Below, one piece after another: positions 54,257-62,876 of a stretch of 64,000 nt of DNA. Both the position numbers and the translations under genes were made by a program. Position 1 is the stretch's first letter. Every line of letters starts with the position of its first letter. The stretch comes from Paraburkholderia edwinii. GTDB lineage: Bacteria; Pseudomonadota; Gammaproteobacteria; Burkholderiales; Burkholderiaceae. The notes beneath the pieces were generated by a model. The model made no database searches and was not told the origin of the DNA. It was given only the letters and a program-made list of their open reading frames with translations. The stretch spans positions 558,001 to 622,000 of the forward strand of contig NZ_CP080096.1 of assembly GCF_019428685.1 (NCBI RefSeq), read 5' to 3'.

Positions 54257-55878
54257 TCGTGCTATTGCCGTCTGCTGATGCGCAAGCCGCCTCAGCGGAT
54301 GGCATCGATGCCATGCCGCTGCCGTTCGCATTGCTCGATCGCAGCGGCGAGATCACGCGAGTCGGGCACGCTTCGCTCGCTGAATTGCCGCGCGCGATGA
54401 CCACAGTGCTCGTCGTCGCCGCGCGCGATACGCTGCTGCTGAAGGTCAATCTGCCGCCGGTCACGGGTCCACATTTGCGTCGCGTGCTGCCGAACGTTGT
54501 CGAAGAACATCTGATTCAGGATGCGCAAGGTAGCCACGTTGCAGTCGGTCCGGACGCCGATCCGCAAGGCGAGCGATGCGCGGCGATTGTCGACCGCGAC
54601 TGGTTTGCGGGCGTGATCGAGCGGTTCGCCGCGGCCGGACATCGAAAGCTGCGCGCGGTGCCGTTGATTCACTGCATTCCGTTGCTCGATGCACCGCAAG
54701 CAGCGACTCAACCCACTAGCGAAATGCAGCGTGAGGAAGCGAAAGTCGAAGCGGGCGACGTCGACACCGCATTTCAATCGGAAGAAGAAGACGGTACTTC
54801 CAAAGATTCGAACAACAACGCTGCTGCGAATGTAGCCGAAGCGAATACTGACTTAGCCGCAAGCGCACTGATCGTGCGGCATAGCATCCGGCGACGCTTG
54901 AAAACCGAAGCGAATAGCATTAGCGAAATAGAAGCAATCGACAAAGCGATCGAAGACGCGGCCAGCGCCGACACGACGATCATCAGCGACAGCGAAGAGC
55001 ACATAGAAATCGCCGTGCGCCAGGGCATGCTTGGCTTCGGCATGTCGATCCGTGCCGCGCAACTGGACGCAACGATCGCCGAACTGGCGAAGCGTCAGCC
55101 GCTGGTGGTATATTCGTTAGGGCTCGAAGCATTAGGCGAGCAGGCGGCAAATAGCACCGCAAATAGCACTGCAAACGCGGGCAAAAGCGCGACCCAAGCC
55201 GTAACGCACACCGCCGCATCGCGCAACGAACCGCATTTCGCGGCAGCACACGCCGCGGGCAGCCGCGCTCAGCGCACCGCGTCAACCTCAACCGCTTTCC
55301 CGCTGGCCGCCCTAACGCTCCCTTGGCCATCGCTAGCGCGCGACGCCTTAGCCTGCCGCTTCGACCTCTGCCAGTTCGAGTTCGGCAACGGCGGCCGCTC
55401 GCGCGCCGGCGGAGGCGGCCTCAAACCTTGGCGCATCGCAATCGGCTTGGTCGCTACAGCGCTAATCGTCTCGCTCGTCGCGATCAACGTGCAATGGTTC
55501 CAATTGCGCCATCGCCGCGACGCGCTCAACGCGCAAATGACCGAGCTCGTCAAATCCGCTTTCCCCGACGCTACCGTGATTCTCGACCCGCACGCGCAAA
55601 TGGCCGTCGGCCTCGCGCGTTTGCGCAGCGCGGCCGGCGAATTGCGCACGGACGACTTCGCGGTGCTGGCATCAGGCCTGTCGCGCGCGCTGGGCTCGAT
55701 CCCATCGAGCGCGATCGCGGGCCTCGACTACAACAGCAATACGCTCGACGTCACGTTCAAACCGGGCACGACCGTCGACACCGACGGCCTCACGCGGCGA
55801 CTCGCCGCGCAGGGCCTGTCCGCACAGGAGGACAACGGCAAATGGTCAATCAAATCCGCACAGCGCTCATCCCGCTAA
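54244..55878 (+). CDS. gspL: Type II secretion protein GspL
   Basis: 544 residues. The N-terminal ~370 residues correspond to the cytosolic actin-like GspL domain that recruits GspE (LLLKVNLPPVTGPHLRRVLPNVVEEHLIQD). It is interrupted by a low-complexity acidic/Asn-Ala insert (~160-250). A membrane helix at ~398-420 (IAIGLVATALIVSLVAINVQW) leads to a periplasmic ferredoxin-like domain. ATG 54244 has GAGGAGG upstream. The end overlaps gspM by 37 bp. The insert makes it longer than the family norm of roughly 400-450 residues. Confidence 0.87.
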   Translation: MSSLIVLLPSADAQAASADGIDAMPLPFALLDRSGEITRVGHASLAELPRAMTTVLVVAARDTLLLKVNLPPVTGPHLRRVLPNVVEEHLIQDAQGSHVAVGPDADPQGERCAAIVDRDWFAGVIERFAAAGHRKLRAVPLIHCIPLLDAPQAATQPTSEMQREEAKVEAGDVDTAFQSEEEDGTSKDSNNNAAANVAEANTDLAASALIVRHSIRRRLKTEANSISEIEAIDKAIEDAASADTTIISDSEEHIEIAVRQGMLGFGMSIRAAQLDATIAELAKRQPLVVYSLGLEALGEQAANSTANSTANAGKSATQAVTHTAASRNEPHFAAAHAAGSRAQRTASTSTAFPLAALTLPWPSLARDALACRFDLCQFEFGNGGRSRAGGGGLKPWRIAIGLVATALIVSLVAINVQWFQLRHRRDALNAQMTELVKSAFPDATVILDPHAQMAVGLARLRSAAGELRTDDFAVLASGLSRALGSIPSSAIAGLDYNSNTLDVTFKPGTTVDTDGLTRRLAAQGLSAQEDNGKWSIKSAQRSSR

Positions 55879-56354
55879 AAAGCTGGTTTGCCGAGCGCCC
55901 GCCACGCGAGCAAAAGCTGCTGCTTGCCGGCGGTTCGGTCGCGTTAGCCGCGATCATCTACAACGTGCTGTGGGAGCCGGCCTTCGACGGCCGCGCGCAA
56001 ATCGCCGCGAGCCTGCCGCAAATCGAAACGCAACTTGCCGATATCCGCGCGCAGGTCGAACAGGCGCGTCATCTGAAAGCCGCCGCCGCGCGTCGCGCGC
56101 CGACCGGCTCGGCCTTGCGCGACGCGCTCGATTCATCGCTGCAGCAAACCGGCATAGCGGACGCGAAACTGACCGTGCTCGGCAAAGGCGTGCAGATCGA
56201 CGCGAAAGGCGTGCCGTTCGCCACCTGGATGACATGGCTCGACCAGGTGCGCCGCGACGACCACGTGCGCGTAATCAGCGTGCGCGCGAGCGCTGAAGAC
56301 AAGCCCGGCCAGGTCACGATTTCGGCCGCGCTACAACCGACGCTGGAGCAATGA
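55842..56354 (+). CDS. gspM: Type II secretion protein GspM
   Basis: A 170-residue inner-membrane protein that partners GspL. A short cytosolic start with WFAERPPREQKLLLAGG (the family motif) precedes one membrane helix (SVALAAIIYNVLW), a coiled region (IETQLADIRAQVEQARHL) and a small periplasmic domain with VPFATWMTWLDQV. ATG 55842 lies within the end of gspL and has AGGAGG upstream; the frame itself runs further back as a shadow of gspL. No gspN follows. Confidence 0.92.
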   Translation: MVNQIRTALIPLKSWFAERPPREQKLLLAGGSVALAAIIYNVLWEPAFDGRAQIAASLPQIETQLADIRAQVEQARHLKAAAARRAPTGSALRDALDSSLQQTGIADAKLTVLGKGVQIDAKGVPFATWMTWLDQVRRDDHVRVISVRASAEDKPGQVTISAALQPTLEQ

Positions 56355-56601
56355 CATCGTGCGGCCGACTAAGAGATCGGCCCTCAATTCGGCCCGCACT
56401 TCGGCCCACCCGTCGGCTCGCCTATCGGCCCGCGCCGATACTTCGTCCCACTATGCGAACCACGTCAAAACGCCTCATTCGTTGACTTCTGATTGTCACA
56501 TTCAGTACATACGATACGTCGTCCAGCGGCACTGTCGACATTTATGTCGCGGTCGCAGCGACGGCATGGCACGCCGTCCCCTCATTTCCGGCTTTTCATT
56601 C
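56355..56601 (+). promoter_or_regulatory. Promoter region of the vreAIR-like regulatory operon
   Basis: 247 bp between gspM and the STN-domain gene. TGTCACATT at 56494-56502 matches the element found near gspC/gspG and the TPR operon, read in the opposite direction there. No copy of the GTCCGTAAC element is present. Alternative starts for the downstream gene (for example ATG 56566) lie inside this stretch. Confidence 0.4.
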
Positions 56602-57357
56602 ATGACAGATTCCCGGGCAACGACCAGTGTCGTCACGCTGGTCGCATGTCTCATGCTGTGCGCGCTGCTGATGCGCGGCGCGCAGGCACAGGACGCGGAA
56701 TCTGTCCGGAGTCAGTCCGCAAGAACCATGCATTTCGAACTTCCCGCACAGCCGCTCGCGTTGACGCTTCAGGCCTTCGGTCGCATGACCGAGATGGTAT
56801 TGCTTGCGCCCGCACCGCTGCTTGAAGGAAGGACGAGCGCCGCAGTGAGCGGTGACTTCGCGCCACACGACGCGCTGACGCGCGTGCTCGAAGGCACCGG
56901 TCTGCAAGCCGATTTCTCGGGTCTCGACGAAGCGATGATCGTCGCGCGGACCACGCCTGCCGCGCCCGATGTTACGGCGTCCGGATCGGTGCAGACGCAA
57001 CCATTGCCGATCGCGCTGCCGGTAGACGGCCTCGGCGAAGACGGCGAACAGCGCGCCTATGCGGCGATGATTCAGGAGCGCCTGACCGACGCCTTGTGTG
57101 CACAGGACACGACGCGCCCCGGCAATTACCGGCTCGTCGCGCAAATGCGCATCGACGATAGCGGCGCCGTCAGCGCGACGGAACTGATCGCATCGAGCGG
57201 TTCGCTGCGGCGCGATGCGGCGATCGAAGCGGCGCTGCGCAAACTGAAGTTCGATGCGGCGCCGCCGCCCGGACTGCCCGAACCCGTGACGATTTTGTTA
57301 CGGCCGTCCGGTAATGGCGTGCATATCAATTGCCCGCCGGCGGAAAAGCGAGGTTAG
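56602..57357 (+). CDS. VreA-like STN/TonB-C periplasmic signalling protein
   Basis: 251 residues. A signal peptide (SVVTLVACLMLCALLMRGAQAQ) is followed by a secretin/TonB short N-terminal (STN) domain (~40-115: HFELPAQPLALTLQAFGRMTEMVLLAP, SGDFAPHDALTRVLEGTGLQADF) and a TonB C-terminal-like domain (~160-245: YRLVAQMRIDDSGAVSATELIASSGSL). There is no receptor plug or barrel. This STN-without-barrel plan and its position before an ECF sigma and a FecR gene match P. aeruginosa VreA. It should signal to the FecR-type protein in the periplasm. ATG 56602 versus 56566 is not settled; neither has a good SD. Confidence 0.78.
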   Translation: MTDSRATTSVVTLVACLMLCALLMRGAQAQDAESVRSQSARTMHFELPAQPLALTLQAFGRMTEMVLLAPAPLLEGRTSAAVSGDFAPHDALTRVLEGTGLQADFSGLDEAMIVARTTPAAPDVTASGSVQTQPLPIALPVDGLGEDGEQRAYAAMIQERLTDALCAQDTTRPGNYRLVAQMRIDDSGAVSATELIASSGSLRRDAAIEAALRKLKFDAAPPPGLPEPVTILLRPSGNGVHINCPPAEKRG

Positions 57358-57362
57358 GGGCC

Positions 57363-57917
57363 ATGTCCGACACCAGTCGTGCGCAGGCACTAAGGAAGCT
57401 GCTCGTCTCGCGTTATTCGTATCTGGCCAAGCGGCTCGAGCGCGTAACGGGTTCGAAAGACGGCGCCGCCGATGCCTTGCATGAAACATGGCTGCGCCTC
57501 GAAAGCGCGAACATCGCGACGCCGGTCGCGAATGCCGATGCATATCTGCTCGGCATGGCCAATAACGTCGTGATCGATCAGCATCGCCGCGAGCGGCGCC
57601 ACGAGCACGATGAAGACGATGGCGAGCTGTTGCTCGAATTGCCGGATGAACTTGCGGACCCGGAACGGATCGTAGCTGCACGCCGCAAAGTCGAAGCGCT
57701 GAAGGATATTCTGCGTGGCTTGACGCCGCGGCGCCGCGCGATTCTGCTGGCCGCCCGCGTGGACGGGCAGTTGAACCGTGAAATTGCCGAGGAATTCGGC
57801 ATTTCGCTGCGCCTCGTCGAAAGCGAATTGAGTGCGGCAATGAAATATTGCCTGAAGCGCATGCAGGAAGCCGGCGATCCGTATGCGGGATCGACTGCCG
57901 GCCCGAGAAAATTTTGA
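57363..57917 (+). CDS. ECF (FecI-type) sigma factor, VreI-like
   Basis: 184 residues. Sigma region 2 (DALHETWLRLESANIATPVANADAYLLGMANNVVIDQHRRERR) and region 4 (LTPRRRAILLAARVDGQLNREIAEEFGISLRLVESEL) are complete, and no region 3 is present. FecI-type sigma factors are held by the adjacent FecR protein and released by a surface signal. The start is 5 bp after the VreA-like gene. It probably drives the secretion genes and cargo genes around it; the recurring GTCCGTAAC element is a candidate target (inference). Confidence 0.9.
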   Translation: MSDTSRAQALRKLLVSRYSYLAKRLERVTGSKDGAADALHETWLRLESANIATPVANADAYLLGMANNVVIDQHRRERRHEHDEDDGELLLELPDELADPERIVAARRKVEALKDILRGLTPRRRAILLAARVDGQLNREIAEEFGISLRLVESELSAAMKYCLKRMQEAGDPYAGSTAGPRKF

Positions 57918-57928
57918 ACACGTTGCCA

Positions 57929-58933
57929 ATGAACAAGCCCGACGCCGATGACGCGACCGACGTCCTCGCACAAGCCAGTGCGTGGCTCGTCCGTTTGCGC
58001 TCCGGCGACGCGAGCGAGGACGAAAAGCAGGCGTTCGCGCAGTGGTGCGAGACGAACCCGCAAACCGCGCAGCTGTTGCGCGGCACGTGGACGTCGTTGC
58101 GCAGCGCGGCTGCGGAAATCGCCGAGGAAGAGCGTGCCAACGGTAGCGCGTGGCGCGGCCATGCCCGCAGCCGCGTGGCGCATCCGCTGCGTCCCGGCCG
58201 GCGCGCGTTCGTTGGCTTCGCCATTGCTGCGGGCGCATCGTGGCTCGCAATCAAGCCGCCGATGCAGCTGTGGCCCGCGCTCGGCGACTTCGCGGCCGAC
58301 TGGCGCACGGGCACCGGCGAACAGCGCCGTGTCGTGTTGTCGGACCGCGTGGCCATCGAAATGAATACGCAGACCCGCATGGACCGGCTGCCCGCGCAGG
58401 ACACGATGCATGGCGTCGAGCTCGTCGCGGGCGAAGCGGAGATCGTTGCTTCGCAGCCGCCGGCTGGCTATGCCGGCCCAATGCGCACGGTCGTGGTGGT
58501 GGCCGGCAAGGGCAAGATGCAGGCGGAGGTCGCGCGCTTCGATATCAAGCGCGTGGGCGGCCAGGTGTGCGTGACGTGTATCTCAGGTACGGTCGCGTTC
58601 GAGCATCCGCGCCGGCGCATGGTGCTGCAGCCGTCGCAGCAGATCGTCTATGACGATCGCGATGTGCAGACGGTGTCCGCGGTCGATCCGTCCGTCATCA
58701 CGTCGTGGCGGCGCGGCGTGCTGGTGTTCAACGGCGTGCCGCTCGCGCAGGTGGTCGACGAGATCAATCGCTACCGGCCCGGCAAGATCATTCTGCGCAA
58801 TGCATCGCTTGGCGATAACCGCATCCAGGCGCAATTCCCGATCGCGAAGCTCGATGATGTAGTCGGCATGCTCGGCAAGCTCTACGGCGCGCATATCACG
58901 CAGCTGCCCGGCAATATCGTGCTGCTGAGCTAG
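57929..58933 (+). CDS. FecR-type anti-sigma factor, VreR-like
   Basis: 334 residues. The N-terminal cytosolic DUF4880 region (WLVRLRSGDASEDEKQAFAQWCETNP) binds the sigma factor. One membrane helix follows at ~92-108 (AFVGFAIAAGASWLAI), then the periplasmic FecR domain (GEQRRVVLSDRVAIEMNTQT; SGTVAFEHPRRRMVLQPSQQ) and a C-terminal STN-like/DUF4974 region (LVFNGVPLAQVVDEINRYRPGKI). It starts 11 bp after the sigma gene. It should hold the sigma factor until the VreA-like protein signals. Confidence 0.9.
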   Translation: MNKPDADDATDVLAQASAWLVRLRSGDASEDEKQAFAQWCETNPQTAQLLRGTWTSLRSAAAEIAEEERANGSAWRGHARSRVAHPLRPGRRAFVGFAIAAGASWLAIKPPMQLWPALGDFAADWRTGTGEQRRVVLSDRVAIEMNTQTRMDRLPAQDTMHGVELVAGEAEIVASQPPAGYAGPMRTVVVVAGKGKMQAEVARFDIKRVGGQVCVTCISGTVAFEHPRRRMVLQPSQQIVYDDRDVQTVSAVDPSVITSWRRGVLVFNGVPLAQVVDEINRYRPGKIILRNASLGDNRIQAQFPIAKLDDVVGMLGKLYGAHITQLPGNIVLLS

Positions 58934-59074
58934 TCCCGTTTGTTCCGTCTTTGTTCCTTCTATTTCCCGTCTGTCGAAAGTCCCAACCTTGGCCCCAACA
59001 CGGTGCCTGCTGAAAAGTCTGCGGGTTTTGCCGCGTGCTTTCGACCTTGTCTATGTAGGCCCTCTTCAAAGCGT

Positions 59075-59959
59075 TCAAGTCGTACGACGCGATTCTTCCT
59101 CATTGCTGCCCGTAGCGGGTGGCAAGGACGGCGCGTCTCCGCTCGCCGCAGGCTGCGCCGCACCCGGTGCGGCGTGCCACGCGGCATCGAGCGGATCGTC
59201 GGCGCTTTCGTAGGGCTTGAGCAGAAATGGAAAACGCTCGGCGAGCGCGGCGCTTTTACGCAAGGCGACGATCTCGTCGATCATCCAGTGCAGTAGATCG
59301 CTGCCGTCATGAATCTGAGAGAGAGTCCAAACGGGCATGGTGGAGAACAGGTCAAAGACGCCGCTCCACCGCGAAGCACGCCCGTTCGACGATGGACGCA
59401 GGTAGGTCTTGAGATGGAAGTCGCCGTTGTCGACCACGTCGCCGACAAAAAGGCCGTTCGCGGTCGGCGCGACGGCCTGCTTCCATTGTTCGAGTTGGGC
59501 AAGCGCACGCAGTGCGCGCGCGAAGACGAATGCAGCGCCGGTTTCGCGCTCGATGCCGTCGAGCGACATGACGCCGTTGCGCTGCATGCAGCGCGCGACG
59601 GCATGCGGTTTGATGGCGGTCGATGAAAAACTCGTGAGCACGAGGTCGGGCACAGTGACTTGCAGCTGGAATTCGCGCAGGCCGTGTTCGGCGCTCATCG
59701 TCGCGAAGTTGACGTAGAGGCCTTCGGTGTTGCCGAACGCGCCGACATACGGCTCGAGGCCGAGACGCTCGAGCTTCGGCGCGACCTGATGCGACAGCAT
59801 GCGCATCAGTGAACGACGCGTCGACGCGCCTGTGAAGTCGTCGAGGCTTTTCATGACGATTTCGGTCAGCTTGTCGCGGCGTTCGTCGGCAAACATGCGG
59901 GGCGAGCGGTTGAGTTCGAATTTCGCGCGGCCGTGTGCCACGCGTGGGTCGACGAACAT
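59075..59959 (-). CDS. Conserved-looking hypothetical protein
   Basis: 294 residues, family not recognised. No signal peptide or membrane helix. It starts MFVDPRVAHGRAKFELN, has a central alpha/beta part (VGAFGNTEGLYVNFATMSAE, TVPDLVLTSFSSTAIK, LFVGDVVDNGDFHLKTYL) and ends in a low-complexity Ala/Pro/Ser tail. ATG 59959 has GGAGGAA upstream, so it is likely a real gene. It diverges from the transposase-antitoxin fusion across 177 bp in which no motif stood out, and sits inside the secretion locus between vreR and gspK. Confidence 0.65.
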   Translation of the reverse strand: MFVDPRVAHGRAKFELNRSPRMFADERRDKLTEIVMKSLDDFTGASTRRSLMRMLSHQVAPKLERLGLEPYVGAFGNTEGLYVNFATMSAEHGLREFQLQVTVPDLVLTSFSSTAIKPHAVARCMQRNGVMSLDGIERETGAAFVFARALRALAQLEQWKQAVAPTANGLFVGDVVDNGDFHLKTYLRPSSNGRASRWSGVFDLFSTMPVWTLSQIHDGSDLLHWMIDEIVALRKSAALAERFPFLLKPYESADDPLDAAWHAAPGAAQPAASGDAPSLPPATGSNEEESRRTT

Positions 59960-60136
59960 GCAGGTTCCTCCAGGACGGTCCGCTCAGTCACGATGCTGAG
60001 TCGCTGAAAACGAATCGTCAATGGTGGTCAATCAGTAGAGGCCGGCGGCGCCGGTGGTGTGAAGGCAATTCAGGCAACGTGAACAGGCAGTGTCAGTGTA
60101 TTCGCATGCTTCACCAGACAAAGACGAGGCGATAAC

Positions 60137-61828
60137 GTGATACGCGCAGTGATGCAACGCTTTGTTGAGCATAGCCCGATGACCTTGATGGCGCGCCTGA
60201 TGCTGCAATGCGCGCTCGACGCGCAGTGGGTCGCCGATCTGTTCGAACAGGTCGACGTGCGCGGCAGCCTGTTGTTACGCGAGACGCTGTTCGGCACCAC
60301 CGTCGAGGTGATGTCGACGCTCTCGGCCCGATTGCGACGCCCGTCGAGCGACGCGCGCGCGTCACACGTGGCGCACGTACCGCAGCTTCAGCGTGAATGG
60401 CCGGTGTCGATCACCGCGCTGCACGACCGGATCAGCCGCACGCGTTCGGGCTGGGGCCGCGCGCTCGTGCGCGACAGCGCGCAGCGTCTGTGCGAGCTTG
60501 CGCAGACGCCGCAGCGCGCCTTACCGGCGACCGTGCACGGTTATCGCTTGCGCGTCTTGCATAGCAGCCATTTGCCGGCCGGGACGAAATGCGCGCCCGG
60601 GCCGGACGGCTGCGCGCCGGTCGTGACGCCGCTCAATGCGCTGCGCGGCGCCGCGCTGGCCGCGCAATCGCTGATTGTCTACGACCCCGATCTCGCGATG
60701 ATCGTCGACCTCGTGCCGTGCGAGCGCGACGACGCGCATGAACGCGCGATCACGGGTTCGCTGCTCGATTCGGTGCAGCCCGGCGAGCTATGGATTGTCG
60801 ACCGCCGCTTCAGCACGCGCGCGATTCTCAATGGCTGGCCGCGTCGCGGCAGCGCGTTTATCGTGCAGGAGCATGGCTGCACGCCCGAGCATCGCGAGCT
60901 CGATAGCCTCGTGGAAAAAGGGCGCATCGAAACGGGCGTGGTGTATGAGCAGCCGGTGAGCATTGCCGATGAACTCGGCGCATCGATTGTGTTCAGGCGC
61001 ATCGAATTGCGGCTCGATCGCAGCAATGAAGACGGCGAACGCGTAATTCGCATTCTGACCAATGTACCTGCCGCGCAGCTCGATGCGCAGGAGATCGCGC
61101 GTCTGTCGTGCCGTCATTGGAGCGCGACGCTACCGGTGCCGCTCGAGCCTGTTTTCAACGGCGAAATGATTTCAGCCGGGCCACCGCGCGCCGCGCTGTT
61201 GACCTTCGGTGTAGCCGCGTTTGCGTACAACGTGTTGAGCGCGATCGTTCGGGTGGTCAGTGCGCAGCAGGAATTGAGCGAGCGCGAATTCGAACGGTTG
61301 CCGTCGCATGTCGCGTGCGGTGTTAGCGCGACCTATGCGGGGATGATGGTGGCGCTCGCGGAAGATCAGTGGCAGCGCTACGACCGCATGTCGCCGCATG
61401 AACTCGCACCGCTCGTCGATGCGATTGCCGCGCATGTCGATCCGCGCAGCACGCGCAAGCAGCAGCGCGAAGCGAAAGTGCCGGCCGTGACCGCGCAGAT
61501 GATGTGCGCCGCAACGGTCGATGTGCTGATGGGCTGCGAGCGACGCAAGGTCGAGCTCGATACCGAACCGCTTGCCGAGCAACGCGCGGTGGCGATGGCG
61601 ACGCGCGACTTCAGCAGCAATCCGTCGAAGGCATTGCGCGATGCCGTGGAAGCGCCGGTGATGGTCACGAAGTACGGGCAGGCGATCGCGTTTCTGATTT
61701 CCGTCGAAGAGTGGAACCGGATGAAGGCGGAGATTCGCGAAAGCAGTCTCGACCGGCTTGCGCTCGGTGGATATGCGAGCGCGGCGAGCGATCTGCGTGA
61801 GCCGCCGCGCAAGACGTCGGTGAATTGA
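60137..61828 (+). CDS. Degenerate IS4-type transposase fused to a Phd/YefM antitoxin domain
   Basis: 563 residues. Residues 1-465 align end to end with a known IS4-type transposase family: MIRAVMQRFVEHSP start, LPGYRVKILDGNHL-like segment, VDRRFSTRAILNGW, TNVPAAQLDAQEI, AALLTFGVAAFAYNVL, TYAGMMVALAEDQW. The catalytic residues have changed: the first Asp (DGN) is His142, the second is kept as Asp222, and the Glu of RWxIE is about Thr331 in CRHWSATL. Residues ~484-545 are a Phd/YefM-type antitoxin fold (MATRDFSSNPSKALRDAV, VMVTKYGQAIAFLISVEEW). It is probably a domesticated, inactive transposase turned into a DNA-binding or regulatory protein. GTG 60137 has GAGG upstream. No toxin gene or terminal inverted repeat is seen. 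Confidence 0.82.
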   Translation: MIRAVMQRFVEHSPMTLMARLMLQCALDAQWVADLFEQVDVRGSLLLRETLFGTTVEVMSTLSARLRRPSSDARASHVAHVPQLQREWPVSITALHDRISRTRSGWGRALVRDSAQRLCELAQTPQRALPATVHGYRLRVLHSSHLPAGTKCAPGPDGCAPVVTPLNALRGAALAAQSLIVYDPDLAMIVDLVPCERDDAHERAITGSLLDSVQPGELWIVDRRFSTRAILNGWPRRGSAFIVQEHGCTPEHRELDSLVEKGRIETGVVYEQPVSIADELGASIVFRRIELRLDRSNEDGERVIRILTNVPAAQLDAQEIARLSCRHWSATLPVPLEPVFNGEMISAGPPRAALLTFGVAAFAYNVLSAIVRVVSAQQELSEREFERLPSHVACGVSATYAGMMVALAEDQWQRYDRMSPHELAPLVDAIAAHVDPRSTRKQQREAKVPAVTAQMMCAATVDVLMGCERRKVELDTEPLAEQRAVAMATRDFSSNPSKALRDAVEAPVMVTKYGQAIAFLISVEEWNRMKAEIRESSLDRLALGGYASAASDLREPPRKTSVN

Positions 61829-61868
61829 GTTAGCGAGTACGGGGTTAGGTTCGGGGTTACGTCCGGGC

Positions 61869-62876
61869 TTACGTAGTCACGCGGTGCACCCAGATGACCG
61901 AGGTCCATGCGAAATCGCCGATGCCGTAGCGCGCGATCAGCGTATCGATACGCGTGTTGATACGCGCTGAGTGGATCCGGCAGTGCACGATGAAATAGCC
62001 GCTGTTCACGTCGATCAGCGAGCCTTCCGCGAGCGTGGCGGTTGATTGTTGAGGGGCCAGCAGCACCGGGATTTCGGCGGTGCTGACAAAGTAAGCGGTG
62101 TTGCGACGCTCGACGATCGAGTGCGCCTGAGCCGCGGTGATGCCGGGAATCGCGGCCACGATCGTTTGTTCGGGCGCCGTGTTGACGTTGATTCTTGTGA
62201 TGTCGGGCAGCACTGTGACGAACGGTGTCAACGCCCGGACGGTGCCTGCGTCGTAACCTGGAATGCGACGCAGGTCCGCCGCCGAGACGAGTTGCAGCGG
62301 CCAGTTCTCGGTGCCGGTGCCGTCGCGCAGCGAACGCAGGATGTAGTCGGCGGTGGGCTGCGCAAGAGCCGGGTCGAGCGACAGCGTGGTAAGCAGCCGG
62401 TTATACGCGGCAAGACCGCTCGCGTCGATGCGCCACGGCTGCGAGGGCGCGGGCCGCGAAACGAGGTCGGCGAGATTGAACTTCGCTTGCGCGTCTTCGA
62501 CCTGGCCGGAGATCCATGCGTTCGCGAGTTCGCCGTTGACCGCGATCGCATCGCGCGGCAGCAGATTCGACAGCTGCACATCGTTGACGGGCGCCGACCA
62601 TTCCTGGCCGATAAATGCCACGTTTGACGTCGAGCTTTGCGCACGCAGCGTTGCGCGCGCCCATTCGACGGCGGCGCGTTCGACCCACATCGTTTCGGTC
62701 GCAAGACGCTGGTTCTCGACGTCGCGTGTTGCGACGCGCTGGCGCCATAGCACGCTTGCCGCAAGCGTTGCTGCGAGCGCGACCACGAGCAGCACCGTGA
62801 CGATGGCGATGCCGCGTTCGCGGTTACGTGATTGCTTATGCGTGCGCCTGGGAACGACTGGGGTCAATCGATGCAT
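61869..62876 (-). CDS. gspK: Type II secretion minor pseudopilin GspK
   Basis: 335 residues. The leader ends RERG before IAIVTVLLVVALAATLAASVLW; position 5 is not Glu, as usual for GspK. The large globular domain has VENQRLATETMWVERAAVEWARATL, VEDAQAKFNLADLVS and the helix-hairpin part INVNTAPEQTIVAAIPGITAAQAHSIVERR. GspK caps the pseudopilus tip with GspI and GspJ. ATG 62876 has GGAG upstream; the frame opens at 62927. It is separated from gspL by the regulatory genes and the transposase-like gene. Confidence 0.9.
   Translation of the reverse strand: MHRLTPVVPRRTHKQSRNRERGIAIVTVLLVVALAATLAASVLWRQRVATRDVENQRLATETMWVERAAVEWARATLRAQSSTSNVAFIGQEWSAPVNDVQLSNLLPRDAIAVNGELANAWISGQVEDAQAKFNLADLVSRPAPSQPWRIDASGLAAYNRLLTTLSLDPALAQPTADYILRSLRDGTGTENWPLQLVSAADLRRIPGYDAGTVRALTPFVTVLPDITRINVNTAPEQTIVAAIPGITAAQAHSIVERRNTAYFVSTAEIPVLLAPQQSTATLAEGSLIDVNSGYFIVHCRIHSARINTRIDTLIARYGIGDFAWTSVIWVHRVTT

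Noticed and set aside
55323..55841. A 343-codon frame that starts upstream of gspM
   Set aside because: The first 173 codons are an Arg-rich shadow of gspL; GspM similarity begins at ATG 55842, which has its own AGGAGG.
60137..61828. An active insertion sequence
   Set aside because: No terminal inverted repeats or target duplication could be seen, and the DDE residues are lost; the gene is treated as domesticated.
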